Shown here: positions 25,853 through 34,542 of the stretch, piece after piece
Position numbering within the stretch: position 1 is the first letter of the stretch
How the letters are laid out: each line of letters opens with the position of its first letter
Source: Lachnospiraceae bacterium
Lineage (GTDB): Bacteria; Bacillota; Clostridia; Lachnospirales; Lachnospiraceae
Assembly (NCBI GenBank): GCA_030527645.1
Contig: JAUNAJ010000002.1
Span: 127,089 to 191,088 of the forward strand
Length of the DNA: 64,000 nucleotides
Reading direction: 5' to 3'
Notes under the pieces: model-generated
The model's input: the letters and a program-made list of their open reading frames with translations, nothing else
The model's database searches: none
What the model was told of the DNA's origin: nothing
Made by a program: the position numbers and the translations under genes

Positions 25853-26773
25853 ATGAAAAAAGAAATGCAGGGTAACCTGATGCTGCTGATCACAGCTCTG
25901 ATCTGGGGTTCTGCCTTCGTGGCACAAAGTGCCGGCATGGAGTATGTGGGCCCGTTTACCTATACCATGGCTCGAAGCTTCATCGGCTTCCTGGCTTTGA
26001 TTCCGGTAGTGCTGTGGTTCCGAAAAAACAGACGAAAAAACAATCCGATGACGAAAGAGGAGGAGAAAGGACTGAACCTCCGCTCCATCAGGGGCGGAAT
26101 TTTCTGCGGTCTCGCTCTGGGCATTGCCAGCTGTATCCAGCAGGTGGGAGTCAGCATGACCACTGCCGGCAAGGCCGGCTTTATTACGGCCCTCTATATT
26201 ATCATTGTTCCGATTCTGGGAATCTTTCTGAAAAAGCGGATCCCGGGAATCATCTGGCTCTGTATTGCCATTGCTCTTGCAGGCTTCTGGCTCCTGTGCA
26301 TCAAGGACGGCTTTTCCGTCTCCACCGGTGATCTGTTCTGCCTGCTGTGTGCCTTCTGTTTTTCTGTACACATCATGGTCATCGATCATTTTGCCGCTCA
26401 GGATACGGACAGCGTCATGATCTCCTGTGTACAGTTTCTGGTAGCCGGTCTGCTGTCTGCTGTGCTTACCTCTGTTTTTGAGACGCCGACCTGGAATGCC
26501 ATCTGGAATGCAAAGCTGACTATCCTTTACGCCGGCCTTCTCTCCAGCGGTGTAGGCTATACCCTCCAGATTACAGCACAGCGTTATACCAAGCCAACGG
26601 TTGCCACACTTCTGATGAGTCTGGAATCCGTATTCGCTGCCCTGTTCGGAGGACTGATCCTGCACGAGGTTCTCTCTTTCAGGGAATTCCTGGGCTGTGT
26701 ACTTGTATTCGCTGCAGTCATTCTGGCACAGATCCCTCTGCCTGCCGGGAAAAAGACCGCAGCAGAGGACTGA
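25853..26773 (+). CDS. EamA/DMT-superfamily transporter
   Basis: 306 residues with ten predicted helices in two EamA repeats (first LLITALIWGSAFVAQSAGM, second beginning near FCLLCAFCFSVHIMVIDHFA). The SD AAGGAG precedes the ATG. Members export or import amino acids, nucleotides or other metabolites. It is transcribed divergently from the MATE gene (150 bases between starts) and ends before a long hairpin. Confidence 0.9.
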   Translation: MKKEMQGNLMLLITALIWGSAFVAQSAGMEYVGPFTYTMARSFIGFLALIPVVLWFRKNRRKNNPMTKEEEKGLNLRSIRGGIFCGLALGIASCIQQVGVSMTTAGKAGFITALYIIIVPILGIFLKKRIPGIIWLCIAIALAGFWLLCIKDGFSVSTGDLFCLLCAFCFSVHIMVIDHFAAQDTDSVMISCVQFLVAGLLSAVLTSVFETPTWNAIWNAKLTILYAGLLSSGVGYTLQITAQRYTKPTVATLLMSLESVFAALFGGLILHEVLSFREFLGCVLVFAAVILAQIPLPAGKKTAAED

Positions 26774-26833
26774 AAAATGCAGTCCCGTATCCGATATCGC
26801 AAAGTACATCCTGAATCCGCCAAGCAAAACAAT

Positions 26834-26878
26834 GGGTCAATGGTGTTGTTCCACAAGCAGGAACGACATCATTGGCCC
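26834..26878. terminator. Bidirectional terminator between EamA gene and TPR gene
   Basis: Nineteen-base arms (26834-26852, 26860-26878) pair with three mismatches that can form G-U pairs in RNA. Converging genes end on both sides. Confidence 0.65.
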
Positions 26879-26892
26879 ATCTATTCTTCTTG

Positions 26893-27927
26893 TCACCTTT
26901 TCTTGCCTCTTGTACGATTTTTTCTTCGGAAGGACAGAAGGTCTGCAAAGGACCACCGTTTCTCCATCTCCTGCAGGTGAATTCCGGCAGAGTCGAGAAG
27001 GGTCTGATCCTTAACAGCCGCAAAGCACTCGTATGCCCGGTTCATCTGTCCTGCCATGCTGTGGACACGTCCCTCCAGAAGCAGATAGTCCTCTTCCAGA
27101 TTTTTCTCATATGCCTCCCGCAGGCAGGCCGCACTTTCTGCATAGTAGCCTCTTTCTGCCAGCAGCATTCCCTTCAGCGCCTTCAGATCTGCAGCCTCCG
27201 GCTCCAGCTCCAAAGCCTTCTGAATGGATTTGATGCCTTCCCTGAAAAAGCCCAGGTGACAGCAGGCAAGTGCATGATAGTACCAGCCGTCCGGATCATC
27301 CCTCCGCTTCTCCTTCATCTTCTCCGCATATTTTTCCAGCAGCTTGATCTCCGAAATATCCCGACACTGATCATTCAGCAGCACCTGTGCCAGTGTTCCG
27401 CAGTACTGCAGACAGGCATCCGGATTCTTCAAAAGCTTTGGCTCCAGTCTCGCCGGTGCATAGGAATAGCGAAGGAAGCTGTTTTCCTTCGGATCCTTTT
27501 TAAGCAGCCGCTCAAGTGCCTCATACCGCATGTCCTCCTGCTCTACAACCTCATACAGCTGTCCCGGATTCTGCCATTCTGTCTTTGTGATACGATCCTG
27601 TTCAGGCAGCAGAACAGCATCCGCGGAAGCTACCTCCACATTCCCCTCAAGAAACAGGGAGACAGTTCGGATCTGTCTTGTGATCACTGCTCTTTTGTAC
27701 CAGCCCAGGATCACTGCCTCACTGCCTTCACCGGTCACAAAGAACACCGGAACATTTTCCAGCCGTTCCGTGTCCCTGGTAGCCTCGTAAAATTCCTCCA
27801 TCCGGAAGCCGCGCTTATTCTGTTCCCCTCTTACACCCGCCACAGCATAGCAGCGGCCATTGTAATCAAAAAATTCATTCAGCGCCAGAGAGGCTGTATC
27901 CTCAATTTTAATAAGTAAAATCGCCAT
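26893..27927 (-). CDS. TPR-containing protein of unknown function
   Basis: 344 residues from the ATG at 27927; a GTG two codons upstream overlaps the weak SD and is less likely. The first 130 residues look globular and beta-rich (AVAGVRGEQNKRGFRMEEFY, AVILGWYKRAVITRQ). Residues about 195-330 are tetratricopeptide repeats (GWYYHALACCHLGFFREGI, KSIQKALELEPEAADLKAL, YYAESAACLREAYEKNLEE). The C-terminus is very basic (RRKNRTRGKKR). It lies 149 bases from the NhaC stop with palindrome B between, so it is a separate transcription unit. Function unknown; probably a protein-interaction role. Confidence 0.65.
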   Translation of the reverse strand: MAILLIKIEDTASLALNEFFDYNGRCYAVAGVRGEQNKRGFRMEEFYEATRDTERLENVPVFFVTGEGSEAVILGWYKRAVITRQIRTVSLFLEGNVEVASADAVLLPEQDRITKTEWQNPGQLYEVVEQEDMRYEALERLLKKDPKENSFLRYSYAPARLEPKLLKNPDACLQYCGTLAQVLLNDQCRDISEIKLLEKYAEKMKEKRRDDPDGWYYHALACCHLGFFREGIKSIQKALELEPEAADLKALKGMLLAERGYYAESAACLREAYEKNLEEDYLLLEGRVHSMAGQMNRAYECFAAVKDQTLLDSAGIHLQEMEKRWSFADLLSFRRKNRTRGKKR

Positions 27928-28013
27928 TTTCACCTCAAAAATACATATGTATTCGAGAACAATATCAATTTGTATCGGAATAATGTCATATCATTCCGAT
28001 ACATTGTTCTTTT

Positions 28014-28073
28014 AAACAGGGGGACGGTCCTTCCGTTCCGCATAAGCGGAGCGAAAGGACCGTCCCCCTGTTT
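28014..28073. repeat. Long palindromic intergenic element B
   Basis: Twenty-seven-base arms (28014-28040, 28047-28073) with two mismatches and a 6-base loop. The outer part AAACAGGGGGACGGT matches elements A and C, while the inner part differs. It starts three bases after the NhaC stop and should act as its terminator. Confidence 0.88.
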
Positions 28074-28076
28074 CAC

Positions 28077-29879
28077 TTATTTTTTTACAATTTTCTTAAT
28101 AACGATCAGAGTTCCGAGCATCAGAACGATACCGATCGGAAGAACGATCACCCAGTTGCTTACCGCACCTGCGATCAGATAGCAGACTGCCGATACGCCT
28201 GCAACGGTCAGTGCATAAGGAAGCTGTGTGGATACATGGTTGACATGATCACACTGCGCACCTGCGGATGCCATGATCGTGGTATCGGAGATCGGTGAAC
28301 AGTGATCTCCGCATACAGCACCTGCCATACATGCGGAAACTGCTACGATGGTGATAGCCTCTCCCGGCTGGAATACACTGAGAACGATCGGAATCAGGAT
28401 ACCGAAGGTTCCCCAGGAGGTTCCTGTTGCAAAGGAAAGACCGATGGCAATCAGGAAGATGATAGCCGGAAGAAGCATCTGCAGCCCTGCTGCACTTCCC
28501 TCTACCAGCTGAGATACGAAGATCTTTGCTCCGAGAGAGTCTGTCATAGCCTTCAGTGTCCATGCACAGCTGAGGATCAGGATGGCCGGAACCATCGCCT
28601 GGAAGCCCTCCGGCAGACAGGACATCATCTCTTTAAACGGCATAACCTTGCGGATCTGCAGATAGACCATGGTCACAATAATTGCCACAAAGGATCCCAG
28701 TACAAGACCTACAGAGGCATCACTGTTGGAGAATGCAGTCACGAAGGATTCTCCCTCGAAGAATCCGCCGGAATAGATCATTCCGATCACGCAGGCAACG
28801 ATCAGAACAACGATAGGGAATACCAGGTCCAGTACACGTCCCTTCTCGTTCACCTCCATCTCTGTTACAGCCGGCTTTGTTCCGGATGTAAAAAGATCGT
28901 TCTTTTCAACGGCATTCTTCTCATGCTCTGCCATCGGACCATAATCTACACCGGTCACTGCCAGGAAGATCATCATGATGATGGTCAGGATCGCATAGAA
29001 GTTATAGGGGATTGCCTGCACAAACAGAGCGATACCGTTCTCTGCACCTGCTGCATTGGCAAAGCCTGCAACGGCAGCTGCCCAGGATGAGATCGGTGCG
29101 ATAATGCAGACAGGAGCTGCTGTAGCATCGATCAGGTAAGCCAGCTTTGCACGGGAAATGTTATGTCCGTCGGTTACAGGACGCATAACGGAGCCTACAG
29201 TCAGGCAGTTGAAATAATCGTCGATAAAGATCAGTACACCCAGGGCAACTGTGGCAAGCTGCGCACCGATCCTTGATTTGATATGTGCAGTCGCCCATCG
29301 TCCGAAGGCTGCGGAACCGCCTGCCTTGTTCATCAGTGCAACCATTGCACCGAGCAGCACCAGGAAGATCAGAATACCCATGTTGTAGGAATCTGACAGA
29401 TTTGCCACGAATCCATCGAATAATACATGATTCAGCACGCCCTCAAAATTTCCGCCTGCATAGAGCACGCCGCCCACCAGAATTCCGATTACCAGTGAAG
29501 AGTACACCTCTTTGGTGATCAGAGCCAGTACAATGGCAACGATAGGTGCCAGCAGGGACAGCCAGGTCGCATAAGGAGATACATCCTCCCGTACCTTCTC
29601 AATGGCTGTATCCACATGAGAGCGGAACTCCTCATCGGCACTGAGGTTATCGGCATAGCTGCCTACATATTCCAGTGCAGAATCCGGATCTGTCAGATCG
29701 TATTCCACTTCATCGCCGTCATAGTCTACAGTAAAGGACGTTTCTGCAGCGGCTTCTGATTCTTTCGTATCCGCTTTTACAGAAACTGTTTTTGTTCCTG
29801 CGGTAATCAGACCGATGCAGAATGCAAGCATGCACATGATCGCAACGGCTCTGAATCCGCGTTTGCTGATTTTTTTCAT
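28077..29879 (-). CDS. nhaC: NhaC-family sodium/proton antiporter
   Basis: 600 residues; the start at MKKISKRGF is fixed by AAGGGGG. The N-terminus has a signal-like helix (AVAIMCMLAFCIGLITAG) followed by about 80 residues likely outside the membrane (KADTKESEAAAETSFTVDYD, DDS-type acidic stretch). The conserved antiporter core then follows, with blocks FIDDYFNCLTVGSVMRPVTD, SFATGTSWGTFGILIPIV and GDHCSPISDTTIMASAGAQC. The core is typical of NhaC/ malate-lactate antiporter-type proteins, while the leading segment is an unusual addition. It is monocistronic with element B as terminator. Confidence 0.88.
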   Translation of the reverse strand: MKKISKRGFRAVAIMCMLAFCIGLITAGTKTVSVKADTKESEAAAETSFTVDYDGDEVEYDLTDPDSALEYVGSYADNLSADEEFRSHVDTAIEKVREDVSPYATWLSLLAPIVAIVLALITKEVYSSLVIGILVGGVLYAGGNFEGVLNHVLFDGFVANLSDSYNMGILIFLVLLGAMVALMNKAGGSAAFGRWATAHIKSRIGAQLATVALGVLIFIDDYFNCLTVGSVMRPVTDGHNISRAKLAYLIDATAAPVCIIAPISSWAAAVAGFANAAGAENGIALFVQAIPYNFYAILTIIMMIFLAVTGVDYGPMAEHEKNAVEKNDLFTSGTKPAVTEMEVNEKGRVLDLVFPIVVLIVACVIGMIYSGGFFEGESFVTAFSNSDASVGLVLGSFVAIIVTMVYLQIRKVMPFKEMMSCLPEGFQAMVPAILILSCAWTLKAMTDSLGAKIFVSQLVEGSAAGLQMLLPAIIFLIAIGLSFATGTSWGTFGILIPIVLSVFQPGEAITIVAVSACMAGAVCGDHCSPISDTTIMASAGAQCDHVNHVSTQLPYALTVAGVSAVCYLIAGAVSNWVIVLPIGIVLMLGTLIVIKKIVKK

Positions 29880-30052
29880 ATTGTCCCCCTTCAAATAGTT
29901 TAAGATGTGCTCTTTTGCTGACAAGCCACAGGGTTTCAGCATCGTCCGAACACTCACGTGGACATTATAGCAAATTCAGTACGCTAAAGCAAGAAAGAGC
30001 ACAGATCCTTATTGGAACTGCACTCCCTATTTCTCCATAATCCACTGTTTTC

Positions 30053-31072
30053 CTACTTCAGCACGTCGAATGTATACTCCGTCATCGAATGAAACTTCTC
30101 CCCCTTCCGAAGAATTGCCTTCGGCTCCTTCTCCACATGAATAGAATCCGGACAGATCTCTGTCTCCAGCGCAATGCCGGTGCAGTCCTCATAGGGCACG
30201 CCGAATTTACCCACTGCACCTCCGCTTAAGTAGTTTCCGGTATACACATGCACCATGGGGCAGTCTGTGGAAATTGTCATGCGGCGGCCTGTTTCCTTAT
30301 GGGACAGCTCAATCTGATTCTCAGAAGCGGAGAATACCACCGGATGATCGTATCCCTTCACGTTCTTCAGCTGCTGTATGCCTTCAATATCCGGTTTTCC
30401 GATCAGTCTGCCCTCTTTAAAATCAAAGACAGTGCCTTTGGACGGAAGCACTTCTCCTGTCACAATACTGGTATCATCCACCGGCATATAGGAGTCAGAG
30501 GCAATCTTTAGCCAGTGATCGTAAATGGGCTGATGCATGCAGGACAAATTGAAGTAGGAGTGATTGGTCACTGCAAACAGGGTATCCTGATCTGACTGCG
30601 CATCGTAAATCAAAGAAAGGGTATTCTCCTTCAGCAGCACAGTAACCGCAAACTGCACTGTACCCGGAAAGCCCTCTTCACCATCCGGGGACTCACAGGA
30701 GAGGCGTACCCCATTTTCAAGTACCTCATACGCAAACAGCTTCTGATTAAAGCCTTTGATTCCTCCGTGCAGACAATGCTCTCCGCTATTTTTTGCCAGC
30801 TTATAGGTTTTGCCGTTCAGTTCAAATTCTGCTCCGCCGATCCGATTGGCCACACGGCCCACCACAGCACCCATGCATGCTGAATCCAGCTCCGGATGCT
30901 CCGGATCCATAGGAGCAAGAACAATATCTCCCCAGTTCCCTTCTCTGTCCCTGGTAAATACAGAGAGGATCTGACAGCCCAGATTCGTAAGGATTACACG
31001 CACCTCTTCACTTGCCAATTCGAATTTTACGAAGCCGTTTTCCTTTTGTTCCAGAATTTTTACATTAGTCAT
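30053..31072 (-). CDS. galM: Aldose 1-epimerase (mutarotase)
   Basis: 339 residues. Catalytic and substrate-binding blocks of GalM are present: GAVVGRVANRIGG, GEHCLHGGIKGFNQ, the acid His in VTNHSYFNL, and the base Glu in GIALETEICPDS. The enzyme interconverts alpha and beta anomers of galactose or glucose. SD GGAAGGGA precedes the ATG. No other Leloir-pathway gene is adjacent; the nearest neighbours are sugar-binding and sugar-isomerase genes transcribed in the same direction but ending at their own terminator upstream. Confidence 0.93.
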   Translation of the reverse strand: MTNVKILEQKENGFVKFELASEEVRVILTNLGCQILSVFTRDREGNWGDIVLAPMDPEHPELDSACMGAVVGRVANRIGGAEFELNGKTYKLAKNSGEHCLHGGIKGFNQKLFAYEVLENGVRLSCESPDGEEGFPGTVQFAVTVLLKENTLSLIYDAQSDQDTLFAVTNHSYFNLSCMHQPIYDHWLKIASDSYMPVDDTSIVTGEVLPSKGTVFDFKEGRLIGKPDIEGIQQLKNVKGYDHPVVFSASENQIELSHKETGRRMTISTDCPMVHVYTGNYLSGGAVGKFGVPYEDCTGIALETEICPDSIHVEKEPKAILRKGEKFHSMTEYTFDVLK

Positions 31073-31318
31073 AGAGCATTTCCCTTCCTGTTATGTATAT
31101 TAATGAAATTGTTTTCACTAAAAGCATTTTCATTATAATAATAGAATTCAGAATTATCAACTTACTGCTCATGGCAAAATCTGCAAAACAGCCAGAAACA
31201 CGGTTGATAACCAAAACATAAAAAAATACAGACGATATTTTCACTCATGAAAATGTTGAATTTGCAATGTATTCGCTCATAAAAATGTAAAATTTATAAA
31301 ATATTCACTCATGGAAAA
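31073..31318 (-). promoter_or_regulatory. Upstream region of galM with periodic direct repeats
   Basis: No gene is seen. Three imperfect copies of TTCACTCATGAAAATGT begin at 31240, 31272 and 31304, a spacing of exactly 32 bases. The first two match at 24 of 32 positions. Closer to galM an imperfect inverted motif TGAAAA...TTTCA (about 31106-31134) resembles a regulator site. The region is strongly AT-rich. Confidence 0.55.
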
Positions 31319-31350
31319 GGCTGCTGCGCTGAATCCACAGCGCAACAGCC
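31319..31350 (-). terminator. Terminator of the sugar-isomerase/binding-protein operon
   Basis: The stem GGCTGCTGCGCTG/CAGCGCAACAGCC (31319-31331, 31338-31350, one mismatch) is followed on the minus strand by TTTTCC. Confidence 0.75.
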
Positions 31351-31379
31351 TCATTCCGACAGCTTATTGCCAATTTTCA

Positions 31380-32423
31380 TTATCGATTGTCATACTCAGC
31401 TACATTATCAATCGTAACTGCCTCGAAGGGAACCCAGAGAGCAGTTCCGGTTTCATCCGTCTCGTAATCTGTTCCTTCTGAAATATCATTTCCCTCGATC
31501 AGATTGATTGCTGCAAGGATTGCTCCCTTTCCCTGTCCAATGGGATCCTGAAATGCTGACATTGCCATTTTTCCGTCTTTGATTGCCTGGCGTCCGTCAG
31601 CGGTTGCATCAATTCCTACAATCGGAATAGAAGAAGGATCCATCCCTTTCTGCTCCATGGCCTCAACTACACCCAGCGCCATTGCATCATTATTGGAGAT
31701 CACACAGTCAAAATCCACTCCACCCACGGAAACCAGAGAAGAGAATACTTCAATCGCTGTCCCTCGATCCCACTCACCGGCCAGTTCAGACCCTTTCAAT
31801 GTAACATTTAAGCCTCCATCCTTAAGCGCCTGTACCGCAGAGGCTGACCGTGCAGAGGTTGACGGAAGTCCCAACGTACCCTGCAGCATTACGTAAGTAA
31901 TATCTGTCTGTCCCTTTGCATTAAAATAGTCAACCAGATATTCACCCTGCAGTCTTCCTGATTCTTCCTCATCAGATCCAACGTAAACCACCTTCCCCGC
32001 TTCCAGGATAGAATCATCTGTAGGATATCTGTTTACCAGAACAACCGGGATGCCGCCGGCTGCATCAACCATAGATTCCGCTGCTGCAGGATCTACAAGA
32101 TTGATAATGATCGCATCATTTTCTGCATTACGTGCTGATTCAATCATCTGCTGCTGTTTTGCAGCATCATTCTGCGCATCCTGTGTTGTCAGCGTAACTC
32201 CATCCGGACAGTTTTCCTGAGCACCGGTCTCCAATGTGGAAAGAAATTCGTCACGAATCGACATGATCATTGTAATTTCATAATCTTTATCCGTACCGGA
32301 TGACGAAGTTCCGGTTGCTGTACCGGATGACGATGATGTGTCACTGCTGCCGCAGCCTGCAAATATGGTTGCTGCCATGGCAGCTACAATTGTAAGTGCC
32401 GCAAATCTGTTTCTTTTTTTCAT
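31380..32423 (-). CDS. Lipoprotein sugar-binding protein (RbsB-like)
   Basis: 347 residues. Lipoprotein signal with lipobox IFAGC (Cys24), then a Ser/Thr/Gly linker and a periplasmic-binding-protein type 1 fold (DKDYEITMIMSIRDEFLS, IIINLVDPAAAESMVDAA, DFDCVISNNDAMALGVVEAM, PIVGIDATADGRQAIKDG). Such proteins deliver pentoses, hexoses or inositol to ABC permeases or act as chemosensory ligand receptors. It is the last gene of a four-gene operon that contains no ABC ATPase or permease. The start used gives the best spacing from AAAGGA; an ATG three codons upstream is possible. Confidence 0.88.
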   Translation of the reverse strand: MKKRNRFAALTIVAAMAATIFAGCGSSDTSSSSGTATGTSSSGTDKDYEITMIMSIRDEFLSTLETGAQENCPDGVTLTTQDAQNDAAKQQQMIESARNAENDAIIINLVDPAAAESMVDAAGGIPVVLVNRYPTDDSILEAGKVVYVGSDEEESGRLQGEYLVDYFNAKGQTDITYVMLQGTLGLPSTSARSASAVQALKDGGLNVTLKGSELAGEWDRGTAIEVFSSLVSVGGVDFDCVISNNDAMALGVVEAMEQKGMDPSSIPIVGIDATADGRQAIKDGKMAMSAFQDPIGQGKGAILAAINLIEGNDISEGTDYETDETGTALWVPFEAVTIDNVAEYDNR

Positions 32424-32457
32424 TCTTCCCATTTCCTTTCCAGACTTTTTCCTTGCA

Positions 32458-33393
32458 TTATCTTGCGTACATTCCGAATCCTTCCGGCATCGGCTCAGTA
32501 ATGCTGGGAACATTCACCAGATTCTGCTCGATGAGCTCTCTTGTACGTGTTCCGTCTGAGATTGCTCTCTCCGGGAAGCCAAGCGGATTGAAGGTTGCAA
32601 TGGTATCCTCCTGCTCATTGAAGCCGATCTCTCTCAGTGTCTTGAAGATACGGTCGAAGTCGATGTCGCCCTCGCCCAGATGGCCGATGTGTGCATGGGC
32701 ACGAACGGTGCCGTTGGCATACAGCGGTGCAGGGTTGATATTGTAGCGGAACAGCTTGGTGTAATCGTAGGTATCTGCAAACAGCACATGTTTCAGATGT
32801 TTTCTTGCATAGCGAAGGTTGTGCTCGATATCTCCCTTTCCTCCGTCATAATGGAAGGTGTGAGGAATAGAGTACAGATATCCCAGTGAAGGGCTGTCAT
32901 AGTAGCGGATGATGTCATAGGCATCGTTGTTGTGCTCATAGAAATCATCGGGATGTGCCTGGATGTCGAGACGGATGCCCTTCTTCTCCATGATCGGAAC
33001 CAGCTCGTCCAGAGACTTCATCAGCTTCGCCTCACACAGCTCCGGATTCTCTCTTCCGGGTCCCAGCTCTGTATTGAACACCTTGATATCCATCAGCTCA
33101 CCGATCTCGAACATACGCTTCCAGCAGTCTACTGCGTACTGACGGGTGAATTCATCCGGATCCTGCCAGTGGAAACCGGTGGTAAGCGATGCGATCTTCA
33201 GACCGGCATCTGCAATGGCTTTCTTGTGCCACAGCACCTCCTCATTGGTAGCCTTCGGTCTCTTCCAGAATCCCGGGAAATCTGCGTTATAAGGATTGAT
33301 ATACTCATATCCTGCCCGTGCAACCACATCATACTGCTCCTCATAGCTCATGCCTGTATCCCAAAATGCGCTTCCGTCAAATGCAATCTTCAT
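32458..33393 (-). CDS. Sugar phosphate isomerase/epimerase (xylose-isomerase-like TIM barrel)
   Basis: 311 residues; start after AAAAGGAG. The AP_endonuc_2/xylose-isomerase-like barrel shows KIASLTTGFHW, the metal-ligand region NTELGPGRENP, IRLDIQAHPDDFYEHN, LGYLYSIPHTFHYDG and HAHIGHLGEGDIDF. The reaction probably isomerises or dehydrates a keto sugar or inosose. Some metal-binding positions depart from the usual E-D-H-E set (for example Gln in DIQAHP), so the exact activity is unclear. It is the third gene of the Gfo/Idh-isomerase-isomerase-SBP operon. Confidence 0.8.
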   Translation of the reverse strand: MKIAFDGSAFWDTGMSYEEQYDVVARAGYEYINPYNADFPGFWKRPKATNEEVLWHKKAIADAGLKIASLTTGFHWQDPDEFTRQYAVDCWKRMFEIGELMDIKVFNTELGPGRENPELCEAKLMKSLDELVPIMEKKGIRLDIQAHPDDFYEHNNDAYDIIRYYDSPSLGYLYSIPHTFHYDGGKGDIEHNLRYARKHLKHVLFADTYDYTKLFRYNINPAPLYANGTVRAHAHIGHLGEGDIDFDRIFKTLREIGFNEQEDTIATFNPLGFPERAISDGTRTRELIEQNLVNVPSITEPMPEGFGMYAR

Positions 33394-33449
33394 AATCTTT
33401 TCTCCTTTTCGTATATATTCTGTAGGTTTGGATTTTACTGCGATTCCAA

Positions 33450-34448
33450 TTATTTCAGCATGGTCTCCTTCAGGAAGGCTGCTGATTTCTGAATGGCTAC
33501 CAGGTTGTTCGGCATGGACGGATCCTCTACCTCAATGGATACCGGGCCGTGGTAATCACCCATCGCCAGAGTTGCGAAGAACTCCTTCCACCAGAGGTGA
33601 TCGTGACCGTAGCCAACCGCTACATAGTTCCATACCCGGTTGACCGGTGCTCCGTTGTAGGCTCCCAGCTCGAAGCACTCAAGACCCTTGATATGAGGAT
33701 TCAGTCTGGTGTCCTTGCCATGTACATGGTAGATGGCCTTCTCCTCACAGAGCTTTCTTGCGATCATCATCGGATCGCCGCCCATGAAGAACAGATGGCT
33801 GGGATCCAGGTTCAGACCGATGATATCGCCTACGGCATTTCTCAGGTGCATCAGGGTGCTGACATTGAATACCATGTTCATGGGGTGATTCTCAAGCGCG
33901 ATAGTCTTTACGCCGCAGCTCTTTGCCAGGTCTGCCGCCTTGGACCAGAAGTCGATGGTTACGTCCCACTGATAATTCAGCACATCCATCATCTCCGGCG
34001 GATAGGTGTGGAGTACCCAGTTCAGGGTCTCATCTCCGGGGCTGCCGGCGGGAAGTCCTGACTGAGAAACAACGCTCTCTACTCCCAGCAGCTCTGCCAG
34101 ACGGAAGGTATTCATTACATCCGGAGCATGGCTTGCCCAGCGCTCGCCCGGTCCGATGGCATTGGCGGAGCAGTTCAGTGCGCAGATCTTCAGTCCGCGG
34201 CTCTCAATGGCATGCATGTACTCTTTTCTGGCATCTGCGCTGTTCAGAAGCTTTTCCATATCCAGATGGGGTGCACAGGAATAGCCGCCTGTACCAAGCT
34301 CCAGCTCTTCTATTCCCATCTCGCAGGCTGCATCCAGCATCTCCTCGAAGGGCATATCCGGCAGTCCGTCTGTAAACAGTGCCAGCTTCATCGGGTTCGG
34401 ATTGAAGGATGCCACCGGCATATCAAAATCTTTTGGATCAATACTCAT
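33450..34448 (-). CDS. Sugar phosphate isomerase/epimerase (xylose-isomerase-like TIM barrel)
   Basis: 332 residues. All four expected metal ligands are visible in order: Glu in TIALENHP, Asp in LNLDPSHLFF, His in IYHVHGKDT and Glu in VSIEVEDPS. The N-terminal GIEELELGTGGY block is typical of this family. The protein is closely placed with another isomerase and a Gfo/Idh dehydrogenase, a set used to degrade inositol stereoisomers or keto-sugars through oxidation followed by isomerisation or dehydration. Substrate not determined. Confidence 0.87.
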   Translation of the reverse strand: MSIDPKDFDMPVASFNPNPMKLALFTDGLPDMPFEEMLDAACEMGIEELELGTGGYSCAPHLDMEKLLNSADARKEYMHAIESRGLKICALNCSANAIGPGERWASHAPDVMNTFRLAELLGVESVVSQSGLPAGSPGDETLNWVLHTYPPEMMDVLNYQWDVTIDFWSKAADLAKSCGVKTIALENHPMNMVFNVSTLMHLRNAVGDIIGLNLDPSHLFFMGGDPMMIARKLCEEKAIYHVHGKDTRLNPHIKGLECFELGAYNGAPVNRVWNYVAVGYGHDHLWWKEFFATLAMGDYHGPVSIEVEDPSMPNNLVAIQKSAAFLKETMLK

Positions 34449-34542
34449 TGCTGTTCTCCCTTTTCATCAATTGTATAACTGTTTTTCTTTGCTTAAATCT
34501 GTTTTACTGACGGCTGCTCTTCAGCAGCTGTCATCTCCATTA

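Noticed and set aside
31240..31320. CRISPR-like spacing of repeats
   Set aside because: Only three degenerate copies with no unique spacers and no cas genes; better explained as regulator sites or a decayed tandem repeat.
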